Shown here piece after piece: positions 17,852 to 25,932 of a stretch of 64,000 bases of DNA; the stretch's first letter is position 1, and every line of letters starts with the position of its first letter. The notes beneath the pieces are model-generated. The model saw nothing but the letters and a program-made list of their open reading frames with translations, was not told the DNA's origin and did not search any database. The DNA is from an uncultured Sterolibacterium sp. (lineage in GTDB: Bacteria > Pseudomonadota > Gammaproteobacteria > Burkholderiales > Rhodocyclaceae): the NCBI GenBank assembly GCA_903904605.1, contig CAIVDC010000008.1, positions 62,001-126,000 of the forward strand, written 5' to 3'. The position numbers and the translations under genes are program-made.

Positions 17852-18280
17852 TCAGCGCTTGCCGGCGGCCGTGGCCAGCGCCGCCTGCAGGGCCTGAAAC
17901 GGCAGCAGCACGCAGCCGTGACGGCTGGGATAGGCAGCGACCGGCGCAAAGACCTCGAGCGCCTGCCAGGCGGGCGGCAGGACGGCGGCGGACGTCAGCA
18001 TGCCTTCCAGCGCCGCTGCGGCATCGGCCATTTCGCCCGGACTGCGGCCCGGAGCGGTCAGGCCGACGAGCGAAGCGGCGGCGCGACAGAGCAGACAGGC
18101 CCGGGTCTCGTGGCCGACGGCCGAGACCGCGTCGCCGGCCAGCCGGACGGCCAGGTCGATCCGGTCGCCGCAAAGGGGGTTGTCGAGGCGGGAAGTGCCA
18201 TCGGGATCTTCCAGCCGGCCGCTGCCGTGTGCGGCTTCCGCCAGCGTCTTGATTGCCTGCTGATAGACGGTCGCGCTCAC
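17852..18280 (-). CDS. SufU/IscU-like sulfur-acceptor or Fe-S scaffold protein
   Basis: The 142-residue protein has an IscU/SufU-type fold signature: NPLCGD near residue 35, a CLLC pair (RACLLCRAAASL) and a distal Cys in RHGCVLLP. In SufU these cysteines bind zinc and accept sulfur from the cysteine desulfurase; in IscU they build Fe-S clusters. The start is GTG 18280, which overlaps the desulfurase stop in a GTGA, so it is translationally coupled to it. It is the last gene of a five-gene operon for molybdenum-enzyme maturation, which suggests a role in sulfur delivery to the Mo cofactor rather than general Fe-S assembly (inference). Confidence 0.82.
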   Translation of the reverse strand: MSATVYQQAIKTLAEAAHGSGRLEDPDGTSRLDNPLCGDRIDLAVRLAGDAVSAVGHETRACLLCRAAASLVGLTAPGRSPGEMADAAAALEGMLTSAAVLPPAWQALEVFAPVAAYPSRHGCVLLPFQALQAALATAAGKR

Positions 18281-19482
18281 GACAGGACCTTGAGCGCATG
18301 TTCGAGTCCGTCCAGCAAGGCATCGACGTCGGCCGCATCGTTGTAGAGCGCGATGCTCGCCCGGGTCGCGCCCGCCGAGCCCAGCGCCGCGAAGAGCGGC
18401 TGGGCGCAATGGTTGCCACCGCGCAGGGCGACCTCCCGCTCGCCCAGCACCTGGCAGACATCGTGGGGATGGATGCCGCGGACTTCGAAGGAGACGATCG
18501 GCAAACGAGCCTCGAGATCCGCTGGGCCGATCAGCCGCACGGTCGGGAAGGTCGCCAGGCCGTCGAGCAATCGCGCCAGCAGCGCAGACTCGACGCGATG
18601 GACCTCGGCCCAGGGCAGGGTCATCATCCAGGCCGCCGCCGCGCCCAGGCCGACCGCCTGCGCCACCGGCGGCGTACCGGCCTCGAACCGCGCCGGCGGC
18701 GAAGCGAAGCTCAAGGTCTCCAGCGATACCAAGCCGACCATGCCGCCGCCGGTGAGGAAAGGCGGCAGGCGCTCGAGAACGCCCCCCCTGGTCCAGAGCA
18801 CGCCCACCCCGGTCGGGCCGAAACACTTGTGACTCGAGAAGGCGTAGAAATCGGCCCCCAGCTTCTGCACGTCGACCGGTCCGTGCTGCACCTGCTGCGC
18901 CCCGTCGAGCAGAACCTTGGCGCCGACGGCGCGGGCCGCGGCGACCACGGCGTGGACATCGGTGACCGCGCCGGTGACGTTGGAACAGTGGGTGACGGCA
19001 ATCAGGCGACAGCGTTCCGTGACCATCTCCGCCAGCGACGCGGTGGCGATGCGGCCATCGGGCAACAGCGGCAGGACCCGCAAGCGGATGCCGGTGCGCT
19101 GCCGCAAACGCAGCCAGGGAACGAAATTGCTGTGATGCTCGGCGGCGGAGATCAGCACTTCGTCTCCAGCCTGCAGGGTCTCGCCGAAGCTGTAGGCCAC
19201 CAGGTTCAGCGCGGCCGTCGCGCCCGAGGTGAACACCACCTCGTCGGCTGCCGCGGCATTGACAAAACGCGCCACCTGCGCCCGCGCCTCGCCGTAGGCA
19301 TGGCTTGACGCCTCGGCCAGGCGGTAAGGGCTGCGGTGCACATTGGCCCGGCAGCTCTCCTGCCCGGCCATCGCCGTCAGTGCCTGACGGTGGATCTGGC
19401 TGGTCGCGGCATTGTCCAGATAATGGCAGGGATTGGCGGTGGCGTAGAACGGGAATTGCCCGCGCAGTTCGGCGATGCTCAC
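18277..19482 (-). CDS. Cysteine desulfurase, SufS/Csd (NifS-like) family
   Basis: PLP enzyme that removes sulfur from cysteine as an enzyme-bound persulfide. The 401-residue protein shows YLDNAATSQ, the long N-terminal ANVHRSPYRLAEASS (group II type), SAAEHHSN, KVLLDGAQ with the pyridine-binding Asp, FSSHKCFGPTGVGVLW with the PLP Lys in SHK, and the C-terminal RGGNHCAQPL with the active-site Cys. GTG 19482 overlaps the upstream stop (GTGA). Embedded with xdhC and a molybdopterin nucleotidyltransferase, it probably supplies the terminal sulfido ligand for a xanthine-dehydrogenase-type Mo cofactor, as NifS4 does with XdhC in Rhodobacter (family knowledge). Confidence 0.92.
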   Translation of the reverse strand: MSIAELRGQFPFYATANPCHYLDNAATSQIHRQALTAMAGQESCRANVHRSPYRLAEASSHAYGEARAQVARFVNAAAADEVVFTSGATAALNLVAYSFGETLQAGDEVLISAAEHHSNFVPWLRLRQRTGIRLRVLPLLPDGRIATASLAEMVTERCRLIAVTHCSNVTGAVTDVHAVVAAARAVGAKVLLDGAQQVQHGPVDVQKLGADFYAFSSHKCFGPTGVGVLWTRGGVLERLPPFLTGGGMVGLVSLETLSFASPPARFEAGTPPVAQAVGLGAAAAWMMTLPWAEVHRVESALLARLLDGLATFPTVRLIGPADLEARLPIVSFEVRGIHPHDVCQVLGEREVALRGGNHCAQPLFAALGSAGATRASIALYNDAADVDALLDGLEHALKVLS

Positions 19483-21077
19483 CTGCCCTCCAGTGACGCG
19501 AGCGCCTCGGGGGTGTCTACATCGGCGAAGATGGCATCGCTGGAAATGCCGACCGTCTTCACTTCGTCGGCATGGCGGGCGAGCAGTTCGCGGGCGCCGA
19601 CATCGCCCGTGAGGGCGCACATTTCAGCGAAATAGCGGCGCGGCCAGAGGACCGGGTTGCCGCGTCGGCCATGGCGCTCCGGCACGATGATGGCCAGTCC
19701 GTCCGGCGCGAAGGCCTCGAGCAGGGTGTCGATATCGTCCGCGGTAATTTGCGGCATGTCGGCCAGCAACACCAGCACGCCGTCCAGATCCTGGGGCATG
19801 GCCCGAAGACCGCAGCGCAGCGAGCCCGACATGCCCTGGTCGAAGGCCGGATTGTGGCTGAAGGAAACGGCACGTCCGGCCAGGGCGGCCTCGACCCGCG
19901 CCGCTTCGAAGCCGGTGACGACCATGACCTGGGCACATTGCGAGGCGCACGCGGCATCGACTGCCCGGGCCACCAAAGATACCCCCTCGATCTGGCAGAG
20001 CAGCTTGTTTACGCCGCCCATCCGGGTGGACCGCCCGGCGGCCAGGACGAGGGCGCCGACGCGGGGTCTGGCCTTCTCTGCCGCACCTTCGTCGTGGGCG
20101 CTGCGAATCAAGCCGCCGACCCCCATATTCATGATATCCCCGGCGCCCACCGGCAGTCTCGCCAGCAAGCGCTGGAGCAGCCAGTCGAAGCCATTGGTCC
20201 GTCGGGACCGCGCACAGCCCGGCAGATTGATCACCGGCACCGTGCCGATCCGGGCGAGCAGCAGCATGTTGCCGGGCTCGACGGGCATGCCGAAATGGGT
20301 GATCTCGCCGCCCAGCCCGACGATGGCGGCCGGCACCACATCGCCCCGGTCCTTGGTCACGGCCGCACCGGAGACGAGGATCAGATCGCTTGCCGCCGCC
20401 AACGCCTGATCGATGGCGGCGCCGATCGCAGCCGATTCGTGCCGGCAGCGCAACTCCAGGCTCAACTGGCTGCCCAGCGCTTCGACGCGTTGCCGGGTGA
20501 CGGCCAGCGTCTTGTCCAGAATGCTCGGCGTGGTCCCGGGCGATTCGCTCATGATCAGGGCCACCCGCTGTGCCGCCAGCGGCGCCAGGCGCAAGGGCGG
20601 CTTCGGCCTGGACCAGGCCAGCAGATCCTGGCAGTCAACGATCCGGCTTTGCCTGACGGCGAAAGGAATGATCTTGACGGTCGCCACCACCTGCCCCTTG
20701 CGCACCGGCGCATAGGGCGACAGCGTCCCGATGGTGATGGCTTCGTCGACATGATTCAGGCGGCCAATGAGATCGCCATCGACCAAGAAGATTCCCGACG
20801 CTTCCGCATGCACGTTGCAGCGACCGGCATGGGGGGGCCGGGCGGCAAGATGCTCGCTGGCCAGGATGTTCGCGATGGCCCCGGCCGCCTGGTCTTCGTC
20901 CAGTTCATCGGGGTCCAGCCGGGCGCCGGAAACCGTTGCCACGCCGGCCTCGGCGAGCAGTCCGAGATCGGCGCCGGAGAGACGGCGGCCTTTCCTGAAA
21001 GTGCCCGACGCGAGCTTCAAGGTGTGAGCCAGCATCACCCCTTCCGCCTGATCGCGCGGGAAGTCCCTAAAGATCAT
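19479..21077 (-). CDS. Molybdopterin-binding / molybdenum-cofactor nucleotidyltransferase fusion (MoeA-like + MocA-like)
   Basis: The 532-residue protein has two parts. The N-terminal portion (about 1-325) is a molybdopterin-binding, MoeA-like region with LKLASGTFRKGRRLS, a central MPT-binding fold (ALIMSESPGTTPSILDKT, LILVSGAAVTKDRGDVVP) and PVINLPGCARS. The C-terminal portion (about 335-530) is a MobA/MocA-type nucleotidyltransferase with VGALVLAAGRSTRMGGVNKLL, VLLADMPQIT and RRGNPVLWP. The MocA branch attaches CMP to Mo-molybdopterin for xanthine dehydrogenase or CO dehydrogenase-type enzymes. ATG 21077 overlaps the upstream xdhC by 11 bases. Nucleotide preference (CTP over GTP) is inferred from the XdhC neighbours. 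Confidence 0.88.
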   Translation of the reverse strand: MIFRDFPRDQAEGVMLAHTLKLASGTFRKGRRLSGADLGLLAEAGVATVSGARLDPDELDEDQAAGAIANILASEHLAARPPHAGRCNVHAEASGIFLVDGDLIGRLNHVDEAITIGTLSPYAPVRKGQVVATVKIIPFAVRQSRIVDCQDLLAWSRPKPPLRLAPLAAQRVALIMSESPGTTPSILDKTLAVTRQRVEALGSQLSLELRCRHESAAIGAAIDQALAAASDLILVSGAAVTKDRGDVVPAAIVGLGGEITHFGMPVEPGNMLLLARIGTVPVINLPGCARSRRTNGFDWLLQRLLARLPVGAGDIMNMGVGGLIRSAHDEGAAEKARPRVGALVLAAGRSTRMGGVNKLLCQIEGVSLVARAVDAACASQCAQVMVVTGFEAARVEAALAGRAVSFSHNPAFDQGMSGSLRCGLRAMPQDLDGVLVLLADMPQITADDIDTLLEAFAPDGLAIIVPERHGRRGNPVLWPRRYFAEMCALTGDVGARELLARHADEVKTVGISSDAIFADVDTPEALASLEGR

Positions 21078-21762
21078 GACGGTGTTTGACCTGGATGATT
21101 TGCGCCAGCGCAGCCACCGCGATCTCGGCGGGCGAACGGCCGCCCAGATCGAGTCCGACCGGGGCATGGATGCGCGCGATCTGCTCTTCGCCCACACCCT
21201 GCTCGATCAGGCGTGCCGTGCGCTTGGCATGGGTGCGGCGACTGCCCAGCGCACCGATGTAGAAAGCCGGGCTGGCCAGTGCCGCGACGAGGGCGGGATC
21301 GTCCAGCTTGGGGTCGTGGGTGAGCGTCACGACTGCGGTCTGCCCATCGGGAACGAGCCTCGCCATGGCCTCGTCAGGCCACTCGCCGCTGAGCGCGACA
21401 TCGGGAAATCGATCGGCATTGGCAAAGGCGCGGCGCGGGTCGATGACGGTCACTTCAAAGCCGGCCATGTCCGCCATCGGCGCCAGGCATTGCGTGATAT
21501 GCACGGCACCGACCACCAGCAGCCGGGAGGGCTGGGCATAGACGCGGACGAAAAGACTTGCGTCCAGATCGAGCGGACCGCTGCTATCGGCCACCACGCG
21601 CGCGGCAATCTCCTCGAGGTGCGCAGGCGTCAAGGCCAGATCGCCGGCCGAATCGCCGCCCGCGACCAGGGATTGACCGCCGTCGGCGAGGCGGGTCACG
21701 AGGGCGCAGCTTGCCTTGGCCCGGCGGGCGGCCAGCAGCCGCTGAAGAATCTCCGCTTTCAT
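21067..21762 (-). CDS. xdhC: XdhC family protein, Rossmann-domain half
   Basis: The 231-residue protein carries the XdhC C-terminal Rossmann domain: RLLVVGAVHITQCLAPMA, then EVTVIDPRRAFA, VTLTHDPKLDDPAL, YIGALGSRRTHAKR and a final IHAPVGLDLGGRSPAEIAVAALAQII. XdhC binds the Mo cofactor, protects its sulfido form and inserts it into xanthine-dehydrogenase-type apoenzymes. The separate N-terminal XdhC domain is encoded just upstream and overlaps by an ATGA. ATG 21762 is the chosen start. Confidence 0.92.
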   Translation of the reverse strand: MKAEILQRLLAARRAKASCALVTRLADGGQSLVAGGDSAGDLALTPAHLEEIAARVVADSSGPLDLDASLFVRVYAQPSRLLVVGAVHITQCLAPMADMAGFEVTVIDPRRAFANADRFPDVALSGEWPDEAMARLVPDGQTAVVTLTHDPKLDDPALVAALASPAFYIGALGSRRTHAKRTARLIEQGVGEEQIARIHAPVGLDLGGRSPAEIAVAALAQIIQVKHRHDL

Positions 21763-22082
21763 TCGACGCGCTCGACATAGACTTCCACTTTGCCGCCGCA
21801 AGCCAGTCCCACTTCCCAGGCTTGTTCATCGCTGACGCCGAACTCGAGAAGCCGGGGCTTGCCGTCGGCAATGGCCTCCTTGGCCTCGCCGATGACGGCG
21901 CCTTCGATGCAACCGCCGGAGACGGAACCGAAGAATGCGCCGGTCTCATCGACGGCAAGATGGCTGCCGGCAGGTCGCGGCGACGAACCCCAGGTGCGAA
22001 CCACCGTCGCCAGCGCCACGCCCTTGCCGGCCTGCTGCCATAGCCTGATTCGGTCAAAAATTTCGTCAGCTTCGACTGCCAT
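21759..22082 (-). CDS. XdhC/CoxI N-terminal domain protein
   Basis: The 107-residue protein corresponds to the N-terminal XdhC/CoxI domain alone, with ATVVRTWGSSPRPAGSHLAV followed by GSVSGGCIEGAVIGEA, the signature of the family. In many bacteria this domain is fused to the Rossmann half; here the two are separate, coupled genes (ATGA). ATG 22082 has an excellent ribosome-binding site (GGAGG, 6 bases upstream). It is the first gene of the operon that runs to 17852. The tRNA-Arg terminator lies just upstream, so the operon should have its own promoter in about 22083-22150; none was convincingly read. Confidence 0.92.
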   Translation of the reverse strand: MAVEADEIFDRIRLWQQAGKGVALATVVRTWGSSPRPAGSHLAVDETGAFFGSVSGGCIEGAVIGEAKEAIADGKPRLLEFGVSDEQAWEVGLACGGKVEVYVERVE

Positions 22083-22150
22083 GAAACACCTCCGAAAGCG
22101 GCGCAGCGGGGACGGCTGATCGGGCAAGCCTTTTCGGTTGCCGAAAGACA

Positions 22151-22184
22151 AAAGCGGTTAGTGATCATGGTCACTAACCGCTTT
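22151..22184 (-). terminator. Intrinsic terminator of tRNA-Arg
   Basis: AAAGCGGTTAGTGA (22151-22164) and TCACTAACCGCTTT (22171-22184) form a perfect 14-bp stem with a 6-base loop. Read on the minus strand, the stem runs into TTTTGTCTTT, giving a usable T-tract. It begins 11 bases after the tRNA 3' end. Confidence 0.85.
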
Positions 22185-22195
22185 CGCAATTTCAA

Positions 22196-22272
22196 TGGTG
22201 CGCCCGGAGAGATTCGAACTCCCGACTCCTTGGTTCGTAGCCAAGTACTCTATCCATCTGAGCTACGGGCGC
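22196..22272 (-). tRNA. tRNA-Arg (anticodon ACG)
   Basis: Read on the minus strand from 22272, a 77-base cloverleaf is seen: acceptor GCGCCCG paired with CGGGCGC, a D-arm with GCTCAGATGGATAGAGT, an anticodon stem CTTGG/CCAAG around loop CTACGAA (anticodon ACG), and a T-arm with GTTCGAATC. The CCA end is encoded (22196-22198). The A at the wobble position is normally edited to inosine. Confidence 0.97.
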
Positions 22273-22286
22273 AAAAAACGAAGTGC

Positions 22287-22315
22287 ATTATAGAGAGAAG
22301 CTTGGTTTTCCTCAA
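22287..22315 (-). promoter_or_regulatory. Sigma-70 promoter of tRNA-Arg
   Basis: On the minus strand TTGAGG (22315-22310) and TATAAT (22292-22287) are separated by 17 bases. The -10 matches consensus fully, the -35 at four of six positions, and it lies about 15 bases before the tRNA 5' end. Confidence 0.75.
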
Positions 22316-22368
22316 GGAGGAAGGCGAGAAGCCGAAATCCTTGGCGCCATTCTACTCCGGAAAGGCCA

Positions 22369-22626
22369 TCATCCCCTGTCCTGGCGCCGCAATATATACA
22401 AGCCGAGGCATAATGCGCCGCCGACAGCATAGAGCTGCCAGGTCTCCGAAATGGCGTAGGGGTAGAGCATCAGCGCAATGCCCATCCACTTGGTGGTGCT
22501 GTTCGGCGCCTTTTTGCCGTAGCGGTACGCGGCATAACCGATGAGGCCAAAAAGGATGGCACCGAACAGATAAGCCGGCCCGGGCAGCGTAAGGCCCAGG
22601 GATTCGAGAGACTTGAGATCGTCCAT
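22369..22626 (-). CDS. Small membrane protein of unknown function
   Basis: The 85-residue protein has two to three hydrophobic segments (YLFGAILFGLIGYAAYRYG, WMGIALMLYPYAI and LYAVGGALCLGLYIL) with short basic loops (RYGKKAP, RRQDRG). I do not recognise the family. It is the last of three same-strand small genes (MAPEG, winged-helix-like, this one) between the two tRNAs; the gap to its upstream neighbour is 20 bases, so cotranscription is possible. No strong ribosome-binding site is visible. Confidence 0.7.
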   Translation of the reverse strand: MDDLKSLESLGLTLPGPAYLFGAILFGLIGYAAYRYGKKAPNSTTKWMGIALMLYPYAISETWQLYAVGGALCLGLYILRRQDRG

Positions 22627-22646
22627 GGGTCAGCGGGGAGCTGTGC

Positions 22647-22898
22647 CTAGCTTTTCGCTCCCGGCTTCCTGCCCGGAGTGGCCGGAGGGATTGATCCCAT
22701 GATCCTGCAGAGCATGCCCTCGGCCGGTTTGCCGTCGCTGAAGCGGGTCACGCTGCACCTGGATATTTCTCCCCGTGCCGACAGGTCCGACAGGGACAGG
22801 CGAACCTTGCGAAGGGGAATCCCCGTTGCCGCCGCAATCTCCGAGTCGAGGCGCTGGCCGTGGGTTTTCAGGTACTGCAGGATGGGAGCATTGTGCAT
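22647..22898 (-). CDS. Small winged-helix-like DNA-binding protein
   Basis: The 83-residue protein's N-terminal 55 residues read as a short helix-turn-helix: APILQYLKTHGQRLDSEIAA, then GIPLRKVRLSLSDLSARGEI, then a wing with RCSVTRFSDGKPAEGMLCRI. This pattern fits a small winged-helix transcription factor. A basic Pro-rich tail ends the protein. ATG 22898 has GGAG 8 bases upstream. It follows the MAPEG gene by 13 bases. Target unknown. Confidence 0.65.
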   Translation of the reverse strand: MHNAPILQYLKTHGQRLDSEIAAATGIPLRKVRLSLSDLSARGEISRCSVTRFSDGKPAEGMLCRIMGSIPPATPGRKPGAKS

Positions 22899-22911
22899 CT
22901 GGGTACTCCGT

Positions 22912-23289
22912 TTAAGAAGTAGCGCGACCCGCCGCCACGAACAATCCGATGACACACAATATGCCGCCGGTCCAGGCGAGCGAGCGCAGCGTCGGCCGGT
23001 TCGCCAGGTAGGCCGCGCCATGTCCAAGGCGAAACAGGATGAACAATCCGGCCAGGAGGTCTATCGCCGTCTGGGCGGCATGTACCCATTGGGCAACCAG
23101 CACCGCCACGGCAAACGGCGCAAAAGCCTCCCAGGCATTCTGCTGCGCCCAGTCAGCACGCTTGCGCCATCCGGTCTTGGCATGCAGACGCGGCGCCGCA
23201 TTGTCGTACTTCCCTTCCAACTTGGACAAGGTGCTCCAAGCGTAGGGAAGCAAAGCAGCAATCAGTATGCACCAAAGAGCGAAGCTCAT
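22912..23289 (-). CDS. MAPEG family membrane protein
   Basis: The 125-residue protein with four predicted membrane segments resembles the MAPEG family (membrane-associated proteins in eicosanoid and glutathione metabolism). Landmarks are the N-terminal segment FALWCILIAALLPYAWSTL, a cytosolic loop RADWAQQNAWEAFAPFAVAV (the N-x-x-E-x-F-like family motif) and LLAGLFILFRLGHGAAYL. Bacterial members are mostly uncharacterised. It is first in a set of three small genes downstream of the tRNA-Ser terminator. Confidence 0.85.
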   Translation of the reverse strand: MSFALWCILIAALLPYAWSTLSKLEGKYDNAAPRLHAKTGWRKRADWAQQNAWEAFAPFAVAVLVAQWVHAAQTAIDLLAGLFILFRLGHGAAYLANRPTLRSLAWTGGILCVIGLFVAAGRATS

Positions 23290-23432
23290 GTCGGAACTCC
23301 TGCGGGACTGTATTTCAACCCTATAGTACTCGCCTGCAATCGAGTCTGTCGATCAGCCCGGAAGTTTGTGCCGCGCTCCGTGCCCGGCTGCGCCAGCGGA
23401 GCGGATGAAAATGTCGGCGGCCATCAACGCAA

Positions 23433-23461
23433 AACCCGCAAAGCCAGTCGCAGTGCGGGTT
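23433..23461 (-). terminator. Intrinsic terminator of tRNA-Ser
   Basis: AACCCGCA (23433-23440) pairs with TGCGGGTT (23454-23461) across a 13-base loop. On the minus strand it is followed by TTGCGTTG, a weak T-tract. It begins 14 bases after the tRNA 3' end. Confidence 0.65.
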
Positions 23462-23474
23462 CTGTGTGCCGTAT

Positions 23475-23567
23475 TGGCGGAGACGAAGGGATTCGAACCC
23501 TTGATCCAGGTTTTGCCCGGATGCTCCCTTAGCAGGGGAGTGCCTTCGACCTCTCGGCCACGTCTCC
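23475..23567 (-). tRNA. tRNA-Ser (anticodon GCU)
   Basis: Read on the minus strand from 23567, this is a 93-base class II tRNA: acceptor GGAGACG paired with CGTCTCC, D-arm GCCGAGAGGTCGAAGGC, anticodon stem CTCCC/GGGAG around CTGCTAA (anticodon GCT), a long variable arm typical of serine tRNAs, and a T-arm with GGTTCGAATCCC. The CCA end is encoded at 23475-23477. Confidence 0.97.
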
Positions 23568-23578
23568 TGAGGGCGCAG

Positions 23579-23607
23579 ATGTTACCCGCTCTGCAAATCC
23601 TGGTCAA
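23579..23607 (-). promoter_or_regulatory. Sigma-70 promoter of tRNA-Ser
   Basis: On the minus strand TTGACC (23607-23602) and TAACAT (23584-23579) are 17 bases apart, about 11 bases upstream of the tRNA 5' end. The -35 matches consensus at five of six positions, the -10 at four. Confidence 0.7.
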
Positions 23608-23663
23608 ATCACCTCTTCCGGTTGTCCCGGGCTTCGGCCCTCCATCGATCGGGGCATGGAAAC

Positions 23664-24905
23664 TCAGGCCGTCGCCTTGTCGAGATCGTACGCCTTGTGC
23701 AGCACACGCACGGCCAGTTCAAGGTACTTCTCGTCGACCACTACCGATACCTTGATCTCCGAGGTCGAGATCATCTGGATGTTGATGCCTTCTTCGGCCA
23801 GCGTCCTGAACATCCGGCTGGCGATGCCCGGGTGCGAACGCATGCCGACACCGACCGCGGAAACCTTGCAGATCTTGTTGTCGCCGGTGATGGCACGGGC
23901 GTTGATATGACTCTTGACCGCTTCCAGTATGCCCAAGGCCTTGGCGTAGTCGCCCCGATTGACGGTAAAGGAAAAGTCGGTGGTGCCATCGTGGCCGACA
24001 TTCTGGATGATCATGTCTACATCGATATTGGCATCGGCGATCGGCCCCAGGATCTGGTAGGCGATGCCCGGACGGTCCGGTACGCCGAGCACGGTGAGCT
24101 TGGCTTCGTCGCGGTTGAAGGCGATGCCGGAGATGATCGGTTGTTCCATGGGCTTGTCCTCCTCGAATGTGATCAGCGTGCCCGAGCCCTCGTCCTCGCC
24201 GGGATCGCCGAGGCTGGACAGCACGCGTAGCTTGACCTTGTACTTGCCGGCGAATTCCACCGAGCGGATCTGCAGCACTTTCGAACCCAGACTCGCCATC
24301 TCCAGCATTTCCTCGAAGGTGACGGTTTCGAGCCGACGCGCCTCCGGCACGATGCGCGGATCTGTGGTGTAGACGCCATCGACGTCGGTGTATATCTGGC
24401 ATTCGTCGGCCTTGAGCGCGGCCGCCAGCGCAACGCCGGTGGTATCCGAGCCGCCGCGGCCGAGCGTGGTGAGATTGCCTTCCGCATCGACGCCCTGAAA
24501 GCCGGCGACGATGACGACAGTGTCGTTGTCCAGGTCGGCGCGCATCGCCTGATCGTCGATGCTGAGGATTCTTGCCTTGGTGTATGCGTTGTCGGTGAGA
24601 ATCCTCACCTGGCCGCCGGTATAGCTCCTGGCCTTGAGGCCGAGTTCCTTGAGGGCCATGGACAGGAGGCCGATGGTGACCTGTTCGCCGGTCGACACCA
24701 TGACATCGAGTTCGCGGGGATCCGGGTTGGCCTGGATTTCCCTGGCCAAGGCGATCAGCCGGTTGGTTTCGCCGCTCATCGCGGAGACGACCACGACCAG
24801 CTGGTGCCCTTGCCTTTTCCATTTGGCGACGCGCCGGGCGACATTCTTGATCCGCTCGGCCGAACCGACCGAGGTGCCGCCGTATTTCTGAACGATCAGT
24901 GCCAT
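23664..24905 (-). CDS. lysC: Aspartokinase
   Basis: Phosphorylates aspartate, the first step toward lysine, threonine, methionine and diaminopimelate. The 413-residue protein has the N-terminal kinase domain (VQKYGGTSVGSAERI, VVVSAMSGETN, TLGRGGSDTTGVALAA, DVDGVYTTDPR) and two C-terminal ACT domains (LTVLGVPDRPGIAYQIL and VSAVGVGMRSHPGIASRMF) for feedback control. The length matches the family. The gene is divergent from the methyltransferase at 25151 and lies upstream of tRNA-Ser. No attenuator or riboswitch was recognised in the 245-base intergenic region. Confidence 0.97.
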   Translation of the reverse strand: MALIVQKYGGTSVGSAERIKNVARRVAKWKRQGHQLVVVVSAMSGETNRLIALAREIQANPDPRELDVMVSTGEQVTIGLLSMALKELGLKARSYTGGQVRILTDNAYTKARILSIDDQAMRADLDNDTVVIVAGFQGVDAEGNLTTLGRGGSDTTGVALAAALKADECQIYTDVDGVYTTDPRIVPEARRLETVTFEEMLEMASLGSKVLQIRSVEFAGKYKVKLRVLSSLGDPGEDEGSGTLITFEEDKPMEQPIISGIAFNRDEAKLTVLGVPDRPGIAYQILGPIADANIDVDMIIQNVGHDGTTDFSFTVNRGDYAKALGILEAVKSHINARAITGDNKICKVSAVGVGMRSHPGIASRMFRTLAEEGINIQMISTSEIKVSVVVDEKYLELAVRVLHKAYDLDKATA

Positions 24906-25150
24906 TTCTTCGTTGTCGAGCAGGAATGATTGAAAAAGGGCGCTTCTGCCGCCTTGATCCGGCAGAACGAGGCCTGCGAATGCGCGACTCGAATCATACC
25001 AAGATTTTAGCCGGCCGGCCGGCTGCCGGGCGCGCTGGTGCGCCTGTCTCAGACCGGCATATTGTTGCTTGGGGCGTATATAATTGAGGACGGAATCAAA
25101 AAATGACGACGCTCACTGAAGAGCGCGCCCACCAGAGGAGAGCCTAGCCC

Positions 25151-25915
25151 ATGAACCCGCCACCGCCGCTGGCAGTCCGCGAACAGTTGCGCGAACAGCG
25201 CTTTAGCAAAGTCTGGACCGAAGAACTGGATGAAGTATTTACCGATGTTGCGCCCTACTACGATCGTGCGAATCTGTTTGCCAGCTTTGGCTTGTGGAAC
25301 GAGTTCTTTCGCAGATTCATGGCTACCGTCGAGATCCATCCGGGCGAGCGGACCCTCGACGTCTGCGCCGGGACCAACGCCGTCGGCATCGGACTGCTGC
25401 AACGGGAGCCGACCCTAGAGGTCCATGCGATCGATCGCAGCGCCGCGATGCAGGAGGTCGGCCGGCAGCGGGCGCTGGCCCAGGGCTTCCACATCGACAG
25501 CGTGATCGGCGATGTGCACCTGCTGCCCTTCCCGGACAATCATTTCGACGTGGTGACGCTGCAGTTTGCCTCGCGCCATCTCCGCATCAAAGAGGTCTTC
25601 ACCGAAATACACCGCGTGCTCAAGCCGGGAGGACGGTTTTTCCACAGCGACATGCTTCGCCCGGCAAACCCCTTCGTCGAAAAAGCCTACTACGCCTACC
25701 TGAGGGCCTGCCTCTCGTTGACCGGCCTGCTGTTCGGGAGCAGTGCCAAGGCGCATAACTGCAAGAAGTATTTCATCGATGCGCTGGAGACATTCTACTC
25801 GGCCGACGAATTGTCGGAAGTCATGCGCCAACAGGGCTTCAGCGATGTCTCAGCCAGAACGGTGTTTGCCGGCATGCTCGGTTTTCACCGAGCGGTCAAA
25901 CCCCGGCCCGGCTGA
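25151..25915 (+). CDS. UbiE-like class I SAM-dependent methyltransferase
   Basis: The 254-residue protein has a Rossmann methyltransferase core: motif I TLDVCAGTNAVGIGL, the acidic end of beta-2 HAIDRSAAM, LLPFPDNHFDVVTLQFASRHL (motif IV region) and RVLKPGGRFFHSDMLRP. The N-terminal VFTDVAPYYDRANLFASFGL and the overall layout resemble UbiE/MenG quinone C-methyltransferases. However, motif I is altered (CAGTNAVG rather than the usual GTGD type), so the substrate is left open. The ribosome-binding site GAGGAGAG lies about 8 bases before ATG 25151. Confidence 0.82.
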   Translation: MNPPPPLAVREQLREQRFSKVWTEELDEVFTDVAPYYDRANLFASFGLWNEFFRRFMATVEIHPGERTLDVCAGTNAVGIGLLQREPTLEVHAIDRSAAMQEVGRQRALAQGFHIDSVIGDVHLLPFPDNHFDVVTLQFASRHLRIKEVFTEIHRVLKPGGRFFHSDMLRPANPFVEKAYYAYLRACLSLTGLLFGSSAKAHNCKKYFIDALETFYSADELSEVMRQQGFSDVSARTVFAGMLGFHRAVKPRPG

Positions 25916-25932
25916 AGCAGAAGAGTCGCCAA

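Noticed and set aside
19572-21089. 505-codon plus-strand frame opposite the Mo-cofactor fusion gene
   Set aside because: Shadow frame; the minus-strand product has clear molybdopterin-binding and nucleotidyltransferase motifs.
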